Shown: positions 1 through 8,144 of the stretch, piece after piece | How the letters are laid out: each line of letters begins with the position of its first letter | Position numbering within the stretch: position 1 is the first letter of the stretch | Assembly (NCBI GenBank): GCA_018817915.1 | Contig: JAHISX010000062.1 | Span: 1-33,826, forward strand | Reading direction: 5' to 3' | Length of the DNA: 33,826 bases | DNA from: Bacillota bacterium | Lineage (GTDB): Bacteria; Bacillota_I; Bacilli_A; Acholeplasmatales; Acholeplasmataceae | Notes under the pieces: generated by a model | Seen by the model: only the letters and a program-made list of their open reading frames with translations | Database searches by the model: none | What the model was told of the DNA's origin: nothing | Made by a program: the position numbers and the translations under genes

Positions 1-96
1 GAAGTCCTAAGTGATAATGATTTGATGCCAAATCAATGGCTTAAATTAATTGACTATACCGGCACTTTATTTGAAGAGGCTAAATACGTCTCTTAA
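1..96 (+). CDS. C-terminal end of an unidentified protein (cut by window start)
   Basis: Frame 1 is open from the first base to a TAA at 94-96 and gives 31 residues ending in FEEAKYVS, with the stretch NQWLKLIDYTG in the middle. Codon use resembles the genuine genes here, and the following 700 bases are not open in this frame. I do not recognise the family. No clear terminator follows. The gene must start outside the window, so its function cannot be judged. Confidence 0.45.
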   Translation, partial: EVLSDNDLMPNQWLKLIDYTGTLFEEAKYVS

Positions 97-540
97 CTCG
101 AATCTTCCATATCTTCCATTAAACTTTTGACACTACCATATTTTTTATCAATTGAGATTGAATTTATCAATTCGAATTAGAAACAATTTTGTTGGATAAA
201 ACTCATTGAACAAACTTCTTACTTTAATCTTATGTAGATTTTAATGTTGTTTTCACTTGAAGATATAATTTTTATAGATATGCATTTAATAAGTAGTAAG
301 TAATGACCTGTAATTATTAAATGATAAATAGAATACTGACTGTATAATTTGTGGTTTCTTTTATAATCTAGTGAATCCATTATAACTACAGTATAATATA
401 ATTTTTCCAAATTTATAAGGGCGTATATGTCCTATAATAGTGCATATTTATTCGGATATTAATAAAAATTAACTATTTATCATTTAGATAAAGAATCGAT
501 TGGAAGTGTACTCAAAATAAATGTTACAAAGAATAATATA
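97..540. other. Non-coding AT-rich stretch without recognisable genes
   Basis: Very AT-rich sequence between the partial gene at the left edge and the decayed frame further on. The longest open frame is a 63-codon minus-strand stretch (219-410) with no ribosome binding site and an unlikely amino-acid composition, so I do not call it. A few TATAAT-like strings occur (for example near 391) but have no partner -35 element or gene downstream. This looks like a decaying or spacer region. Confidence 0.5.
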
Positions 541-581
541 GAAATCTTAATTCTAGTTTTATTCAATTTTTTACTAAGACT

Positions 582-781
582 AGAGGATGCAGCAGCATCC
601 ATGGAAAGAAATTTAGTTCGTAGCCCTTGAAGGTGGACGCTAATTCTTGTTAATCTATATCAGATGATTCGATGCTTAAATACTTACCTACATGCTTAAC
701 AATATAATTGACATATTTTTCATAATCGGTTTGTTTCTCATTGATTTATACAAGTTTGTCCTGAATCTCTTTTCAATCCAT
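582..781 (-). pseudogene. Probable decayed gene fragment
   Basis: On the minus strand, reading from an ATG at 781, a protein-like frame runs for about 66 codons broken by three in-frame stops (codons 3, 12 and 46). Between them are long sense runs, including NEKQTDYEKYVNYIVKHVGK and QELASTFKGYELNFFPW. Each stop is one transition away from a plausible codon (TGG to TGA, CAA to TAA twice), as expected of an abandoned gene drifting toward AT. The frame fades out after a fourth stop near 555. I do not recognise the family. Chance openness in AT-rich DNA is the alternative. Confidence 0.4.
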
Positions 782-816
782 AAATACTACATTTCTTCTA
801 GGTTGACAAATTATCT

Positions 817-850
817 ATAAAAAAGGAGCAATCCAATATTTGGATTACTC
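817..850 (-). terminator. Rho-independent terminator of the HAD hydrolase gene
   Basis: On the minus strand an 11-bp stem (840-850 with 826-836, one G-U pair, 3-base loop) is followed by a T-rich tract (817-824). The outer stem overlaps the stop codon of the upstream gene at 845-847. Confidence 0.85.
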
Positions 851-1666
851 TACATCTTTTAAATTGAAATATTCTATTAAATAATTAGCAATACCATCCT
901 CATCATGTGAGAACTTAGTTACATCCTTACAAACGGCTTTTACTTCATCAACCCCGTTGCTCATAGCAACCCCTAAATGAGCATCTCTAATCATTTCAAC
1001 ATCATTAATACCATCACCAAATGCGATTAATTGTTCTTTCTTCATCCCGAAATGATCGAGCAAATAAGTTAAAGCTGATGATTTAGAAATGTGCTTTAAA
1101 TAAATTTCATATAAAGCATATCCATTTTCTACACCCCATAGACGATGAGAAAGGGTGTCACCAAATGCTTGATCCACATAAGCTTCAAGAGTTTTCATAT
1201 ATTTTGAATTGATCAGATAAACGAGACCTGTGGGTTCAACCTTTAAATCAGTAAAATCCAGTTCAATTACTTTTTCACTACTCATCCCATTAAAAAACTC
1301 TTCAAGCTTCTTATCATACTTATAAGCATAAACGACTTGATTATCGCTAAAAAATGCAGAAATGATATATTCCTTTGTGTTTTTAAAGAGTTCGTGAACA
1401 ACTGGTAAAGGTAAATAAGTCTTTTGTCTAGCAAAAGAAGAATCCATAGGGTTTATAATAGAACCACCATTATCCGTAATCAAAGGTGTATCAAGACCTA
1501 CTTCTAAATATTTAGGAATAGCACCTTCATAAGGTCTACCTGTAGCTATGACTACGATATGTCCATCTTTTCTCAATTCATTTAAAACATGGATTGATTT
1601 TTTTGTTAATTGGCCTTGCTTATTGAGTAGTGATCCATCAAGATCACATGCGATTAAATGTTTCAT
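845..1666 (-). CDS. Cof-type HAD-IIB family phosphatase
   Basis: 273 residues, the usual length for Cof/YidA-like HAD hydrolases. These are cytoplasmic Mg-dependent phosphatases acting on sugar phosphates, FMN, PLP or similar small phosphoesters. Visible motifs are the catalytic DxD near the N terminus (ACDLDGSLL, D8 and D10), motif II as ATGRP at about residue 42, and motif IV as FGDGINDVEMI at about residue 216. The region between them fits the C2B cap. The ATG start is preceded by GAGG at proper spacing. The gene is monocistronic, with its own promoter (1685-1712) and terminator. Substrate cannot be told from sequence. It is next to, but not obviously related to, the pilus genes. Confidence 0.9.
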   Translation of the reverse strand: MKHLIACDLDGSLLNKQGQLTKKSIHVLNELRKDGHIVVIATGRPYEGAIPKYLEVGLDTPLITDNGGSIINPMDSSFARQKTYLPLPVVHELFKNTKEYIISAFFSDNQVVYAYKYDKKLEEFFNGMSSEKVIELDFTDLKVEPTGLVYLINSKYMKTLEAYVDQAFGDTLSHRLWGVENGYALYEIYLKHISKSSALTYLLDHFGMKKEQLIAFGDGINDVEMIRDAHLGVAMSNGVDEVKAVCKDVTKFSHDEDGIANYLIEYFNLKDVE

Positions 1667-1684
1667 AAAATGTCCTCAGGTCCT

Positions 1685-1712
1685 ATTATCTCATAAAAAA
1701 AAAGATATACAA
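1685..1712 (-). promoter_or_regulatory. Promoter of the HAD hydrolase gene
   Basis: On the minus strand, TTGTAT (1712-1707), a 16-base spacer and GATAAT (1690-1685) lie about 20 bases before the start codon at 1666. The short leader is consistent with direct initiation for this single gene. Confidence 0.6.
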
Positions 1713-1744
1713 GTCTAAATGAGCAAGGAAAAGGTAAAAAAGAA

Positions 1745-1768
1745 GAAAAAAAGATATACAAGTATATC
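1745..1768 (-). terminator. Terminator of the minor pilin operon
   Basis: On the minus strand, a 7-bp hairpin GATATAC/GTATATC with a 2-base loop (1753-1768) is followed by seven T and lies right after the stop codon at 1771-1773. The stem is short and AT-rich, so termination may be partial. Confidence 0.65.
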
Positions 1769-1770
1769 CT

Positions 1771-2916
1771 TTAGTCTAATATTGGACTCGTAAACTTAAA
1801 TGAGGTGGTTCCGCTAGATTCTCCATCGCCTTCAATATCAATTGATGTTGGAATAGCATAACTATAAAACAATTGAGAATCAAGAAATGAATTTATTATG
1901 TTGTCATTTTTTAAACTCAAAGTTCCAGTTACATAAGTGCCACCAGTAATGGTCGTTGTTCTTTGTGTTGAAGATAAATTTCTACTTAAAAAATAGCCAT
2001 AACCATTTGTATATTTACCTATAAAGACATCCTTTTCTGTTAATATAAAACTTGGTCTAGATATTGAACCTAATTTCGTATAATTAGCAAGTGTCACATC
2101 ATCTTTAGCATATACAGTTCCATAGATATATTGTGAGTAACCTGATTTTCCATTAACTTTAAATTTTCCATTAACAATCACATTTCCTGTTAATGTGCTT
2201 CCACGATTCATTGTTAAATCACCATCAATGACCAATAATCTATTATCAGGTATTGTCAAATTTTTGCCATTTGGGATGGTTACGTCGTCATCAATATACC
2301 AATGCCACCAAGCAGTTGGATCCCATGCATTTTCTAAGTCGGATGATCTTCTTTCATCAAAACCGCTGTTATCATCTGCTAAATCTTTAATATATTCGAC
2401 GATATCATCTATACTTGTAAAATTTGTCTCAGGTGTCAACCAAGGAAAATTTTCTTCGAAATATTGTGGAATATAAGTCGACATCAGATTTGAAGGTGTA
2501 GCTAAGGGACTTAAGATAAAATCCTGTTCTTGCCCGGTATTTTGAAAGATAGAATCAAAGGTGTCAACAGCTGAAGCGGATCCAGTTAGATAACTTGTAA
2601 TGCTTTGTGTTGCAGTAATCATTGAAGTGATAGTATAAACTCCAGCGCTATATACATCAATGGATACACCCATATAGGTTTCTAGATCTAACAGGTATTG
2701 TGGTTCAAGGTTTTGATCTCTCACTATAATTTTTATGGTCGCATCCACCGATTGAACAGCATTAGCATAAGCTTCTGTTTGTTCAAAACTCTGATCTACT
2801 AGGCGTGCTTGAAAGACTGCAAAAGTTAGAAGAGATGCAGTTATAGCGATGACAAAAGTAACGATACCAAGTACTGTTGGTAAACCAATGCCACGATTGT
2901 TTAGTTTGAATCTCAT
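1771..2916 (-). CDS. PilX-like minor pilin with large extracellular domain
   Basis: 381 residues. The N terminus has a short basic leader ending NNRG, then a roughly 22-residue hydrophobic segment starting IGLPTVLGIV, so it looks like a class III (prepilin) signal. Position +5 after the Gly is Thr instead of the conserved Glu, as in PilX/GspK-type tip pilins. The C-terminal two thirds (about residues 205-340) is rich in short hydrophobic and Gly/Asn repeats such as LVIDGDLTM, GNVIVNGKFKVNGK and GTVYAKDDVTL. These suggest a right-handed beta-helix similar to polymer-forming or adhesin domains. The start follows GAAGGTGAG at good spacing. It is the last gene of a three-gene minor pilin operon, 17 bases after its neighbour. 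Inferred role: tip pilin or adhesin. The exact family is unproven. Confidence 0.7.
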   Translation of the reverse strand: MRFKLNNRGIGLPTVLGIVTFVIAITASLLTFAVFQARLVDQSFEQTEAYANAVQSVDATIKIIVRDQNLEPQYLLDLETYMGVSIDVYSAGVYTITSMITATQSITSYLTGSASAVDTFDSIFQNTGQEQDFILSPLATPSNLMSTYIPQYFEENFPWLTPETNFTSIDDIVEYIKDLADDNSGFDERRSSDLENAWDPTAWWHWYIDDDVTIPNGKNLTIPDNRLLVIDGDLTMNRGSTLTGNVIVNGKFKVNGKSGYSQYIYGTVYAKDDVTLANYTKLGSISRPSFILTEKDVFIGKYTNGYGYFLSRNLSSTQRTTTITGGTYVTGTLSLKNDNIINSFLDSQLFYSYAIPTSIDIEGDGESSGTTSFKFTSPILD

Positions 2917-2933
2917 GATCTCACCTTCTTTTT

Positions 2934-3458
2934 TTATGGTGTAGGAACTGCAAGTATAGCAAAGCTATAAGATGTTGTAAATGTGTAGACTTTTCCACTA
3001 TCAGCAACAAGCTCAATTGTCAAGACAAAATATGCTTGCGATAGGTTTTCAATAAGTTCAATTTGTGTCCCAGAGCCTAAAGTAAAATATTCAATTTGTA
3101 AAGGAACGTCATCAATTAGAATTTGCCCATCAGATATTTCAATTTTATGTGTTAATGCTGGGTTATAAACAGTTAATACGATATCTTCAAGATTTGGGTC
3201 AAATTCATAAATAAAGGCTTTTTGAAAGATGACGCAATTACTTCCACATGTCATATATTCTGTAGGACCAAAGTCTTGAATATGATCTTTAATTTCACGA
3301 TCTAAATAGAGTCCTTGAGTATTCGCCATTGAATTAATTTCAATTCGAGTACTTGCGTAGTTGATGAGTGAAATGACTGTTGCTAGTAAAGATATAAGTA
3401 ATCCAAAAATAACAAGTGATGCAAGTACTTCAATTAAAGTCATCCCTTTTTTATTCAT
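2934..3458 (-). CDS. Minor type IV prepilin (PulJ/PilW-like position)
   Basis: 174 residues with a textbook prepilin N terminus: MNKKG, then MTLIEVLASLVIFGLLIS. Cleavage would be after Gly5, and the key Glu is at +5, followed by one hydrophobic helix. The globular part has a close Cys pair (TCGSNC, about residue 104), which could form a disulfide outside the cell. The start overlaps the end of the previous gene by 8 bases, suggesting translational coupling. Substrate of the prepilin peptidase encoded at 8798-9550; expected to be inserted in the membrane and to join the pilus or its priming tip complex. It could also be named a pseudopilin of a secretion or competence pilus. Confidence 0.85.
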   Translation of the reverse strand: MNKKGMTLIEVLASLVIFGLLISLLATVISLINYASTRIEINSMANTQGLYLDREIKDHIQDFGPTEYMTCGSNCVIFQKAFIYEFDPNLEDIVLTVYNPALTHKIEISDGQILIDDVPLQIEYFTLGSGTQIELIENLSQAYFVLTIELVADSGKVYTFTTSYSFAILAVPTP

Positions 3459-3900
3459 AGATGATACCTTCTAGCGTTAGAAATCTATTAGGGTAATACT
3501 CAATAACTATTTCGAAATGAATCACTTGATATTGAATAGATTCAACAGTAGGAGCTAAAAAAACGATGGATAGAGAATCGTCATAAACTTTGTTGTCTAT
3601 TTCATAAGTAAATATATCACAAGAAAAAGGAGTTGATAAGACTGTGCAGTTGTCATTGGTTAATATAACCTGTTCACCATTCATCCAAATCAAGACATCA
3701 GCATATGTCGAATTATTGATGAGATCGTCTCTAATCATTGAACCAACTTGGGTTGCTAAAATGCGTTGGTTTGTAGCTTCAGTTTGATTACGTACATTGA
3801 TGATGATTGTTACAACAGTAGTTAATACTAAAGAGATGATAAAAATAGAAGCAACTGCTTCTAGGACAGTGAAACCTTTATGTCTGATGTTGTTTTGCAT
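3451..3900 (-). CDS. Minor type IV prepilin (PilV/PulI-like position)
   Basis: 149 residues. The leader MQNNIRHKG is followed by FTVLEAVASIFIISLVL: cleavage after Gly9, Glu at +5, then a long hydrophobic helix. The remainder is a small soluble domain with two Cys (about residues 83 and 94) that may pair. The start is preceded by GGTGAGGAC. It is the first gene of the leftward operon and overlaps the next prepilin gene by 8 bases. The leftward promoter region (about 3926-3959) shares an intergenic space with the divergent pilB-pilC operon, so the two halves of the pilus machinery are probably co-regulated. The exact minor pilin type cannot be assigned by eye. Confidence 0.82.
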   Translation of the reverse strand: MQNNIRHKGFTVLEAVASIFIISLVLTTVVTIIINVRNQTEATNQRILATQVGSMIRDDLINNSTYADVLIWMNGEQVILTNDNCTVLSTPFSCDIFTYEIDNKVYDDSLSIVFLAPTVESIQYQVIHFEIVIEYYPNRFLTLEGIIYE

Positions 3901-3925
3901 GTCCTCACCACTTTCTTATACCATC

Positions 3926-3959
3926 ATTATATTATAAATAATTGATTTCGGTTCACTTA
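3926..3959 (-). promoter_or_regulatory. Putative promoter of the minor pilin operon
   Basis: On the minus strand there are two overlapping TATAAT boxes (3936-3931 and 3931-3926). With a 17-base spacer the -35 position reads TAAGTG, far from consensus. A consensus -10 with a poor -35 fits a promoter that needs an activator. The palindrome at 3976-3990 lies just upstream. Confidence 0.45.
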
Positions 3960-3975
3960 ATGAAGAACTCTTATC

Positions 3976-3990
3976 TTAAGATTTTCTTAA
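3976..3990. promoter_or_regulatory. Inverted repeat TTAAGA-N3-TCTTAA in the divergent pilus promoter region
   Basis: A perfect 6+3+6 inverted repeat in the 156-base space between the two divergent pilus operons. Its centre (3983) is 45 bases before the rightward -10 (4028) and 47 bases from the leftward -10 (3936). The identical half-sites with the same spacing occur before the major pilin promoter at 8145-8159. Candidate activator site; the binding protein is unknown. Confidence 0.5.
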
Positions 3991-4027
3991 TTTCAAAAAA
4001 AACAACGCGATTAAACTATTCATTTGG

Positions 4028-4033
4028 TATAAT
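4028..4033 (+). promoter_or_regulatory. Putative -10 element of the pilB-pilC operon
   Basis: A consensus TATAAT lies 23 bases before the TTG start codon. The -35 position at 4005-4010 (ACGCGA with a 17-base spacer) has no match to consensus, again suggesting activator dependence. Confidence 0.5.
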
Positions 4034-4056
4034 ATTCTTAAATAGAGGTGATGGAA

Positions 4057-5253
4057 TTGAACAAGTTCAAGCGATTATTTAAACGGAATGCATATTTCAT
4101 GATCACACTCATTGTTTTAGTACTATCCATTGCATTTGCGGGTTTTATACTCGCAGTTTTTAGTATTGGCAATACAGTAGATCAAACGAGTGTTGGTTTT
4201 ATTTATTTAGGGAATTACGATGAAGACCAATATGATACAAGATTAAGTCGTGAAATTGATCTATGGAAGGTTACCGCTGACTATAGAATTGAATATCAAG
4301 ACTATACATATTTAGTCGATTTAAGTATGATTGATTTTGATTCGGATGCTACAATTTCCAACTTAGTAAAAGATCGTGAAAACAAAGCTTATTTCAATCT
4401 TTCAATAGACAATATTGTAACTTTAGAAGATGAAATTATGACTCAATTCACAACATCTGTCACATCTACATTTAATATAGAGTTATTTACTTCTGATTTA
4501 ATGAATGATGTTAGCGCATTAAAAAATCGAAAGATTTATGATTTGACTGATTATCTTGAACCCAATGTGTCTGCCACAACCCTAGATCAAGCAGAAGTAA
4601 CTTCGATCTCTAGTCCTGATGTCCTTTCAATTATTGCTCAAGTGAGCACAATCTATATTGGAGCAAATCAGAGATTTTCTCTATTAAACCAATTGGGAGA
4701 TTTACCTCTAACGAATGAACAATTAAGTATCATTGCCTCTGGCATACAAGCTGTGACAATGAATACTAATTTTAATGGGTTTATTTTTGAACAAAATTAT
4801 ACACTACCAACTTGGGCTTCAAGTGGTATGAATGTTAGAATCTTGCGTGTCAATCAGTTTGATTTTACTTTTTTCAACGATTTTAGTTTTAACTATCAAA
4901 TTTTAATTGAACAGGTAGATGCTACTACACTTTCGTTTTCTTTATTAGGTTATCCACTCATTACTGCATATGAAACAACACCTGTTTTCCAGGTTAGTAT
5001 ACCCTTTCAAACCATTTATATCGTGAATGAGGATATTAATGAATTGACAGAAAATGTTATTATCACTGAAACCGACACTGAATATATCTATCATGTTCTC
5101 ATTCAAACCGGTGTTGCTGGACATGTCACATTTTATATGAGAACCGAAACTAGATTAGGTGAACTTGGTGATTCAATCAAGCTATTTGATGAAGAAAGTC
5201 TTCCTACACCTGAAATATATTATGAGAATATAGTTGATAAGGAGGTCATTTAA
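4057..5253 (+). CDS. Unknown membrane-anchored protein, first gene of the pilB-pilC operon
   Basis: About 398 residues; family not recognised. It has a basic N terminus (NKFKRLFKRNAYF), one hydrophobic segment at about residues 13-35, and then a long, mostly beta-type, Cys-free region predicted to lie outside the cell. I place the start at TTG 4057: the strong SD AGAGGTGAT (4044-4052) sits just before it, whereas the upstream in-frame GTG (4048) and ATG (4051) overlap that SD. The stop codon abuts the ATG of pilB, so the two are co-transcribed. Position and topology suggest a T4P accessory protein, perhaps an anchoring or assembly factor filling a PilP-like or extracellular role. This is inference from context only. 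Confidence 0.7.
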   Translation: MNKFKRLFKRNAYFMITLIVLVLSIAFAGFILAVFSIGNTVDQTSVGFIYLGNYDEDQYDTRLSREIDLWKVTADYRIEYQDYTYLVDLSMIDFDSDATISNLVKDRENKAYFNLSIDNIVTLEDEIMTQFTTSVTSTFNIELFTSDLMNDVSALKNRKIYDLTDYLEPNVSATTLDQAEVTSISSPDVLSIIAQVSTIYIGANQRFSLLNQLGDLPLTNEQLSIIASGIQAVTMNTNFNGFIFEQNYTLPTWASSGMNVRILRVNQFDFTFFNDFSFNYQILIEQVDATTLSFSLLGYPLITAYETTPVFQVSIPFQTIYIVNEDINELTENVIITETDTEYIYHVLIQTGVAGHVTFYMRTETRLGELGDSIKLFDEESLPTPEIYYENIVDKEVI

Positions 5254-6909
5254 ATGGCACTTAAACGCATTGGCGATGTCTTACTTCAAGAAAAAGTAAT
5301 TACACAAGAACAATTAAATCATGCACTTAAACATAAAGAAAAAGATGAGCGTTTAGGAGAAACACTCGTTCGACTAGAAATTGCTAGTGAAATGCAAATT
5401 TTAAAGGCACTTGAAAATTCTACCGGTGTTCAACGTGTATCTTTATCCAATTTTACGATTGAAGAGCATGTGCTAACCTTAGTAGATGAAAACTTTTGTC
5501 GCCGTAACGTCATCATTCCACTTAGAATTGAAGGCAATAGAATATTATTTGCTACATATGATCCTCTAGATTTTGCAGTCATTGAAGAATTACGTATGAT
5601 GACTGGGTACCGACCTAAAGCATATTCTGCACCTAAAAATGATATTTTAACTCAAATTGAAAAGTATTATGGATTTACTAGAACCTTAGAAGCATTAGGT
5701 GTTAAACAAAATATTATGAGTGAAGAAATCATCGAAGAAGATGATGATTTAGATGATACACCTATGGTGAAGCTCGTCAATCAAATTCTAACCTCAGCCG
5801 TTTTTCAAAGAGCAAGCGATATTCATATCGATCCAATGGACGATAAAGTTTTGGTCAGATATCGTGTTGACGGTGTTTTAGATGTCGTTAGAGAATTTCC
5901 AACAAAAATCCATCATCAAATGATTAGTCGTATCAAAGTCATGTCGGGTATGGACATTACTGAAACCAGAATTCCTCAAGATGGACGTATCCAAACATCA
6001 ATTCAACAAAAAAATATTGATTTACGTATTTCCACTTTACCTACGGTTCGCGGTGAAAAGGTCGTGATGCGTATTTTAGACTTATCAGGTTCGATGAATA
6101 AAATTACTGCAATCGGTCTTGATCAAAAAGAAGAAGCACAAGTTAGACATTTGATTGCTCAACCCAATGGCATTGTTTTAGTCAGCGGACCCACTGGTTC
6201 AGGTAAAACAACGACTCTTTATGGTTGCTTAAATGAATTGAATAAACCGAATGTGAATATTGTTACAGTTGAAGATCCAGTTGAAATCAAAATGGAAGGT
6301 GTCAATCAAGTTCAAGTACAACCTGAAGTGAACCTAACATTTGCACGTGCGCTACGCTCAATCTTAAGACAAGATCCTAACATCATCATGATAGGTGAAA
6401 TTAGAGATGTTGAAACTGCAGAGATATCCATCAGAGCTTCTCTTACGGGTCATTTGGTTTTGTCAACAATTCATACCAATGATGCAATCAAAACGATTAC
6501 ACGCTTATTAGATATGGATATAGAGCCATTTTTAATTGCTTCATCATTAAGTGGTGTTATTTCTCAAAGACTTGTTAGAAGATTATGTAGTGAATGTAGT
6601 TATGATGAAAAACCTAGTGAAATGGAAGCGGAAGTATTTAAGAAGCACCATTTTGAAGTTGATCATGTCAAGCGCGCAAAAGGATGTCCATCATGTAATT
6701 ATAAAGGATATGCTGGACGTGTAGGTATATTCGAAGTTTTACCAATTTCTAAAGAAATGCAGAAATTAATTGCTGAAAATGTTGGTTTAAATGTATTAGA
6801 AAATCAAGCTAAAAAAGAAGGCATGAGAACTATTTTGCAATCAGGATTGCAAAAAGTTAAAGACGGTATGACAACTTTAGAAGAGGTACTTAAAGTCGCT
6901 AACGAATAG
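5254..6909 (+). CDS. pilB: Type IV pilus extension ATPase PilB/GspE family
   Basis: 551 residues, full length for PilB. This is the cytoplasmic hexameric ATPase that drives pilus assembly. Domains in order: an N-terminal T2SSE_N/MshEN-like domain (about 1-150, with GDVLLQEKVITQEQL), a linker, an N2 domain and the RecA-like motor. Motifs: Walker A GPTGSGKTTT (about 311-320), Asp box and Walker B region IIMIGEIRD (about 375), His box region LSTIHTND. A four-Cys zinc motif (CSEC near 446 and CPSC near 487), typical of PilB/GspE and absent in PilT, argues for the extension motor. SD AAGGAGG precedes the ATG. It sits between the unknown anchor gene and pilC in one operon. Confidence 0.96.
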   Translation: MALKRIGDVLLQEKVITQEQLNHALKHKEKDERLGETLVRLEIASEMQILKALENSTGVQRVSLSNFTIEEHVLTLVDENFCRRNVIIPLRIEGNRILFATYDPLDFAVIEELRMMTGYRPKAYSAPKNDILTQIEKYYGFTRTLEALGVKQNIMSEEIIEEDDDLDDTPMVKLVNQILTSAVFQRASDIHIDPMDDKVLVRYRVDGVLDVVREFPTKIHHQMISRIKVMSGMDITETRIPQDGRIQTSIQQKNIDLRISTLPTVRGEKVVMRILDLSGSMNKITAIGLDQKEEAQVRHLIAQPNGIVLVSGPTGSGKTTTLYGCLNELNKPNVNIVTVEDPVEIKMEGVNQVQVQPEVNLTFARALRSILRQDPNIIMIGEIRDVETAEISIRASLTGHLVLSTIHTNDAIKTITRLLDMDIEPFLIASSLSGVISQRLVRRLCSECSYDEKPSEMEAEVFKKHHFEVDHVKRAKGCPSCNYKGYAGRVGIFEVLPISKEMQKLIAENVGLNVLENQAKKEGMRTILQSGLQKVKDGMTTLEEVLKVANE

Positions 6910-6920
6910 GAGGATTGAAC

Positions 6921-8141
6921 ATGGAGCTCCGTAATTTTAAATACACTGCTGTCAATGCTGATGGCAAACTGATTCGGGGCCGAATTGAAGCCTTGAATCG
7001 TAATGTATGTATTAAATATCTTCAAACTAAAAATTATCAAGTTAAAACAATTCAAGAATATAAAAGTATCATTTCTAAATTAAACCAAATTTCATTTGGT
7101 AGTACGCTTAAATCGAAGCAACTCATTTTCTTTTTAAAGCAATTGGGTTCTTTATTAAATGCAGGTGTCAATATTGTTCAAGCACTTGAATTATTAAGTT
7201 TACAACAAGATAATAGATTGCATAGAAAGCTCTATTTTGAATTATATCAAGCAGTTTATAATGGGTTCTCTTTTTCACATGCTTTAGCCAAAAGACCTAA
7301 AGAATTTCCTAATTTACTCGTTCAAATGATTGAAATTGGTGAAATTTCAGGTGGGTTACCACAAACGGTTTTAAAGATGGCTGACTATTATGATAAGCAA
7401 ATGAAAATTACAAACGATATCAAAAGTGCCATTCGTATGCCTTTGATCTATTTAGTCGCGACATTCATTATTGCAGCAGGCATGTTAATCTTTGTTTTCC
7501 CTAACATTACTGATCTTTTCTTATCCTTTGATGGCGCTCAATTGCCAGGTATTACACAATTCTTTTTAGATGCTGGTAATTTTACAGCTCAATATGCACT
7601 CTTTATTTTTGGTGGATTAGCATTAGTTATTCTTGCGATTTGGGCACTCAATAAATATGTGCCTTCTATGCATAGAGCATTTACAATATTTATGCTGAAA
7701 TTTCCTGTTATTGGTTCGCTAACACAAATGAACAATCAAATTATGATTGCAAACTCACTATCACAAATGATGTCCAATGGTATTAACTCACTTAAAGCCT
7801 TACATACCATAAGAAATTTTGTTAAGAATACAATCTATAAGGAGTTACTAACTAAAACAATACTTTATATCGAAGATGGTAAGCCATTTTCTAAATCATT
7901 TGTCGAGAGTCCTTTCATCGATCCAATTATGTCTAAAATGATAGCAACCGGAGAAAGAACAGGAGATATTCCAAAATTGATGGATAATTTAGCAATATAT
8001 TATAATGGCATATCAGAAATAAGAGTTGCTCAAATTAAAAATTCGCTTCAGCCAATCTTATTAATCGTTGTATACGCACTCGTAGGCGTGATGATTTTGG
8101 CAATTATGCTACCGATGCTTTCTCTTGGTAGTCAAATCTAA
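6921..8141 (+). CDS. pilC: Type IV pilus inner-membrane platform protein PilC/GspF
   Basis: 406 residues with two T2SSF domains (about 63-185 and 270-390). Transmembrane segments are visible at about 170-190 (LIYLVATFIIAAGMLIFVF), 220-240 and 378-400. The conserved repeat-type motifs EIGEISGGLP and ATGERTGDIPKL, one per half, are diagnostic. I chose ATG 6921, 7 bases after AGGAGG (6908-6913), over the in-frame TTG at 6915, which is too close to the SD. It follows pilB by 11 bases. PilC couples PilB motion to pilin insertion. No retraction ATPase gene follows. Confidence 0.95.
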   Translation: MELRNFKYTAVNADGKLIRGRIEALNRNVCIKYLQTKNYQVKTIQEYKSIISKLNQISFGSTLKSKQLIFFLKQLGSLLNAGVNIVQALELLSLQQDNRLHRKLYFELYQAVYNGFSFSHALAKRPKEFPNLLVQMIEIGEISGGLPQTVLKMADYYDKQMKITNDIKSAIRMPLIYLVATFIIAAGMLIFVFPNITDLFLSFDGAQLPGITQFFLDAGNFTAQYALFIFGGLALVILAIWALNKYVPSMHRAFTIFMLKFPVIGSLTQMNNQIMIANSLSQMMSNGINSLKALHTIRNFVKNTIYKELLTKTILYIEDGKPFSKSFVESPFIDPIMSKMIATGERTGDIPKLMDNLAIYYNGISEIRVAQIKNSLQPILLIVVYALVGVMILAIMLPMLSLGSQI

Positions 8142-8144
8142 ATA

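Noticed and set aside
219-410. 63-codon minus-strand open frame
   Set aside because: No SD, low-complexity Ile/Tyr/Ser/Lys composition, AT-rich surroundings; not distinguishable from chance.
585-600. GGATGC-AGCA-GCATCC inverted repeat
   Set aside because: No T-tract on either strand and it lies within the decayed frame; likely chance.
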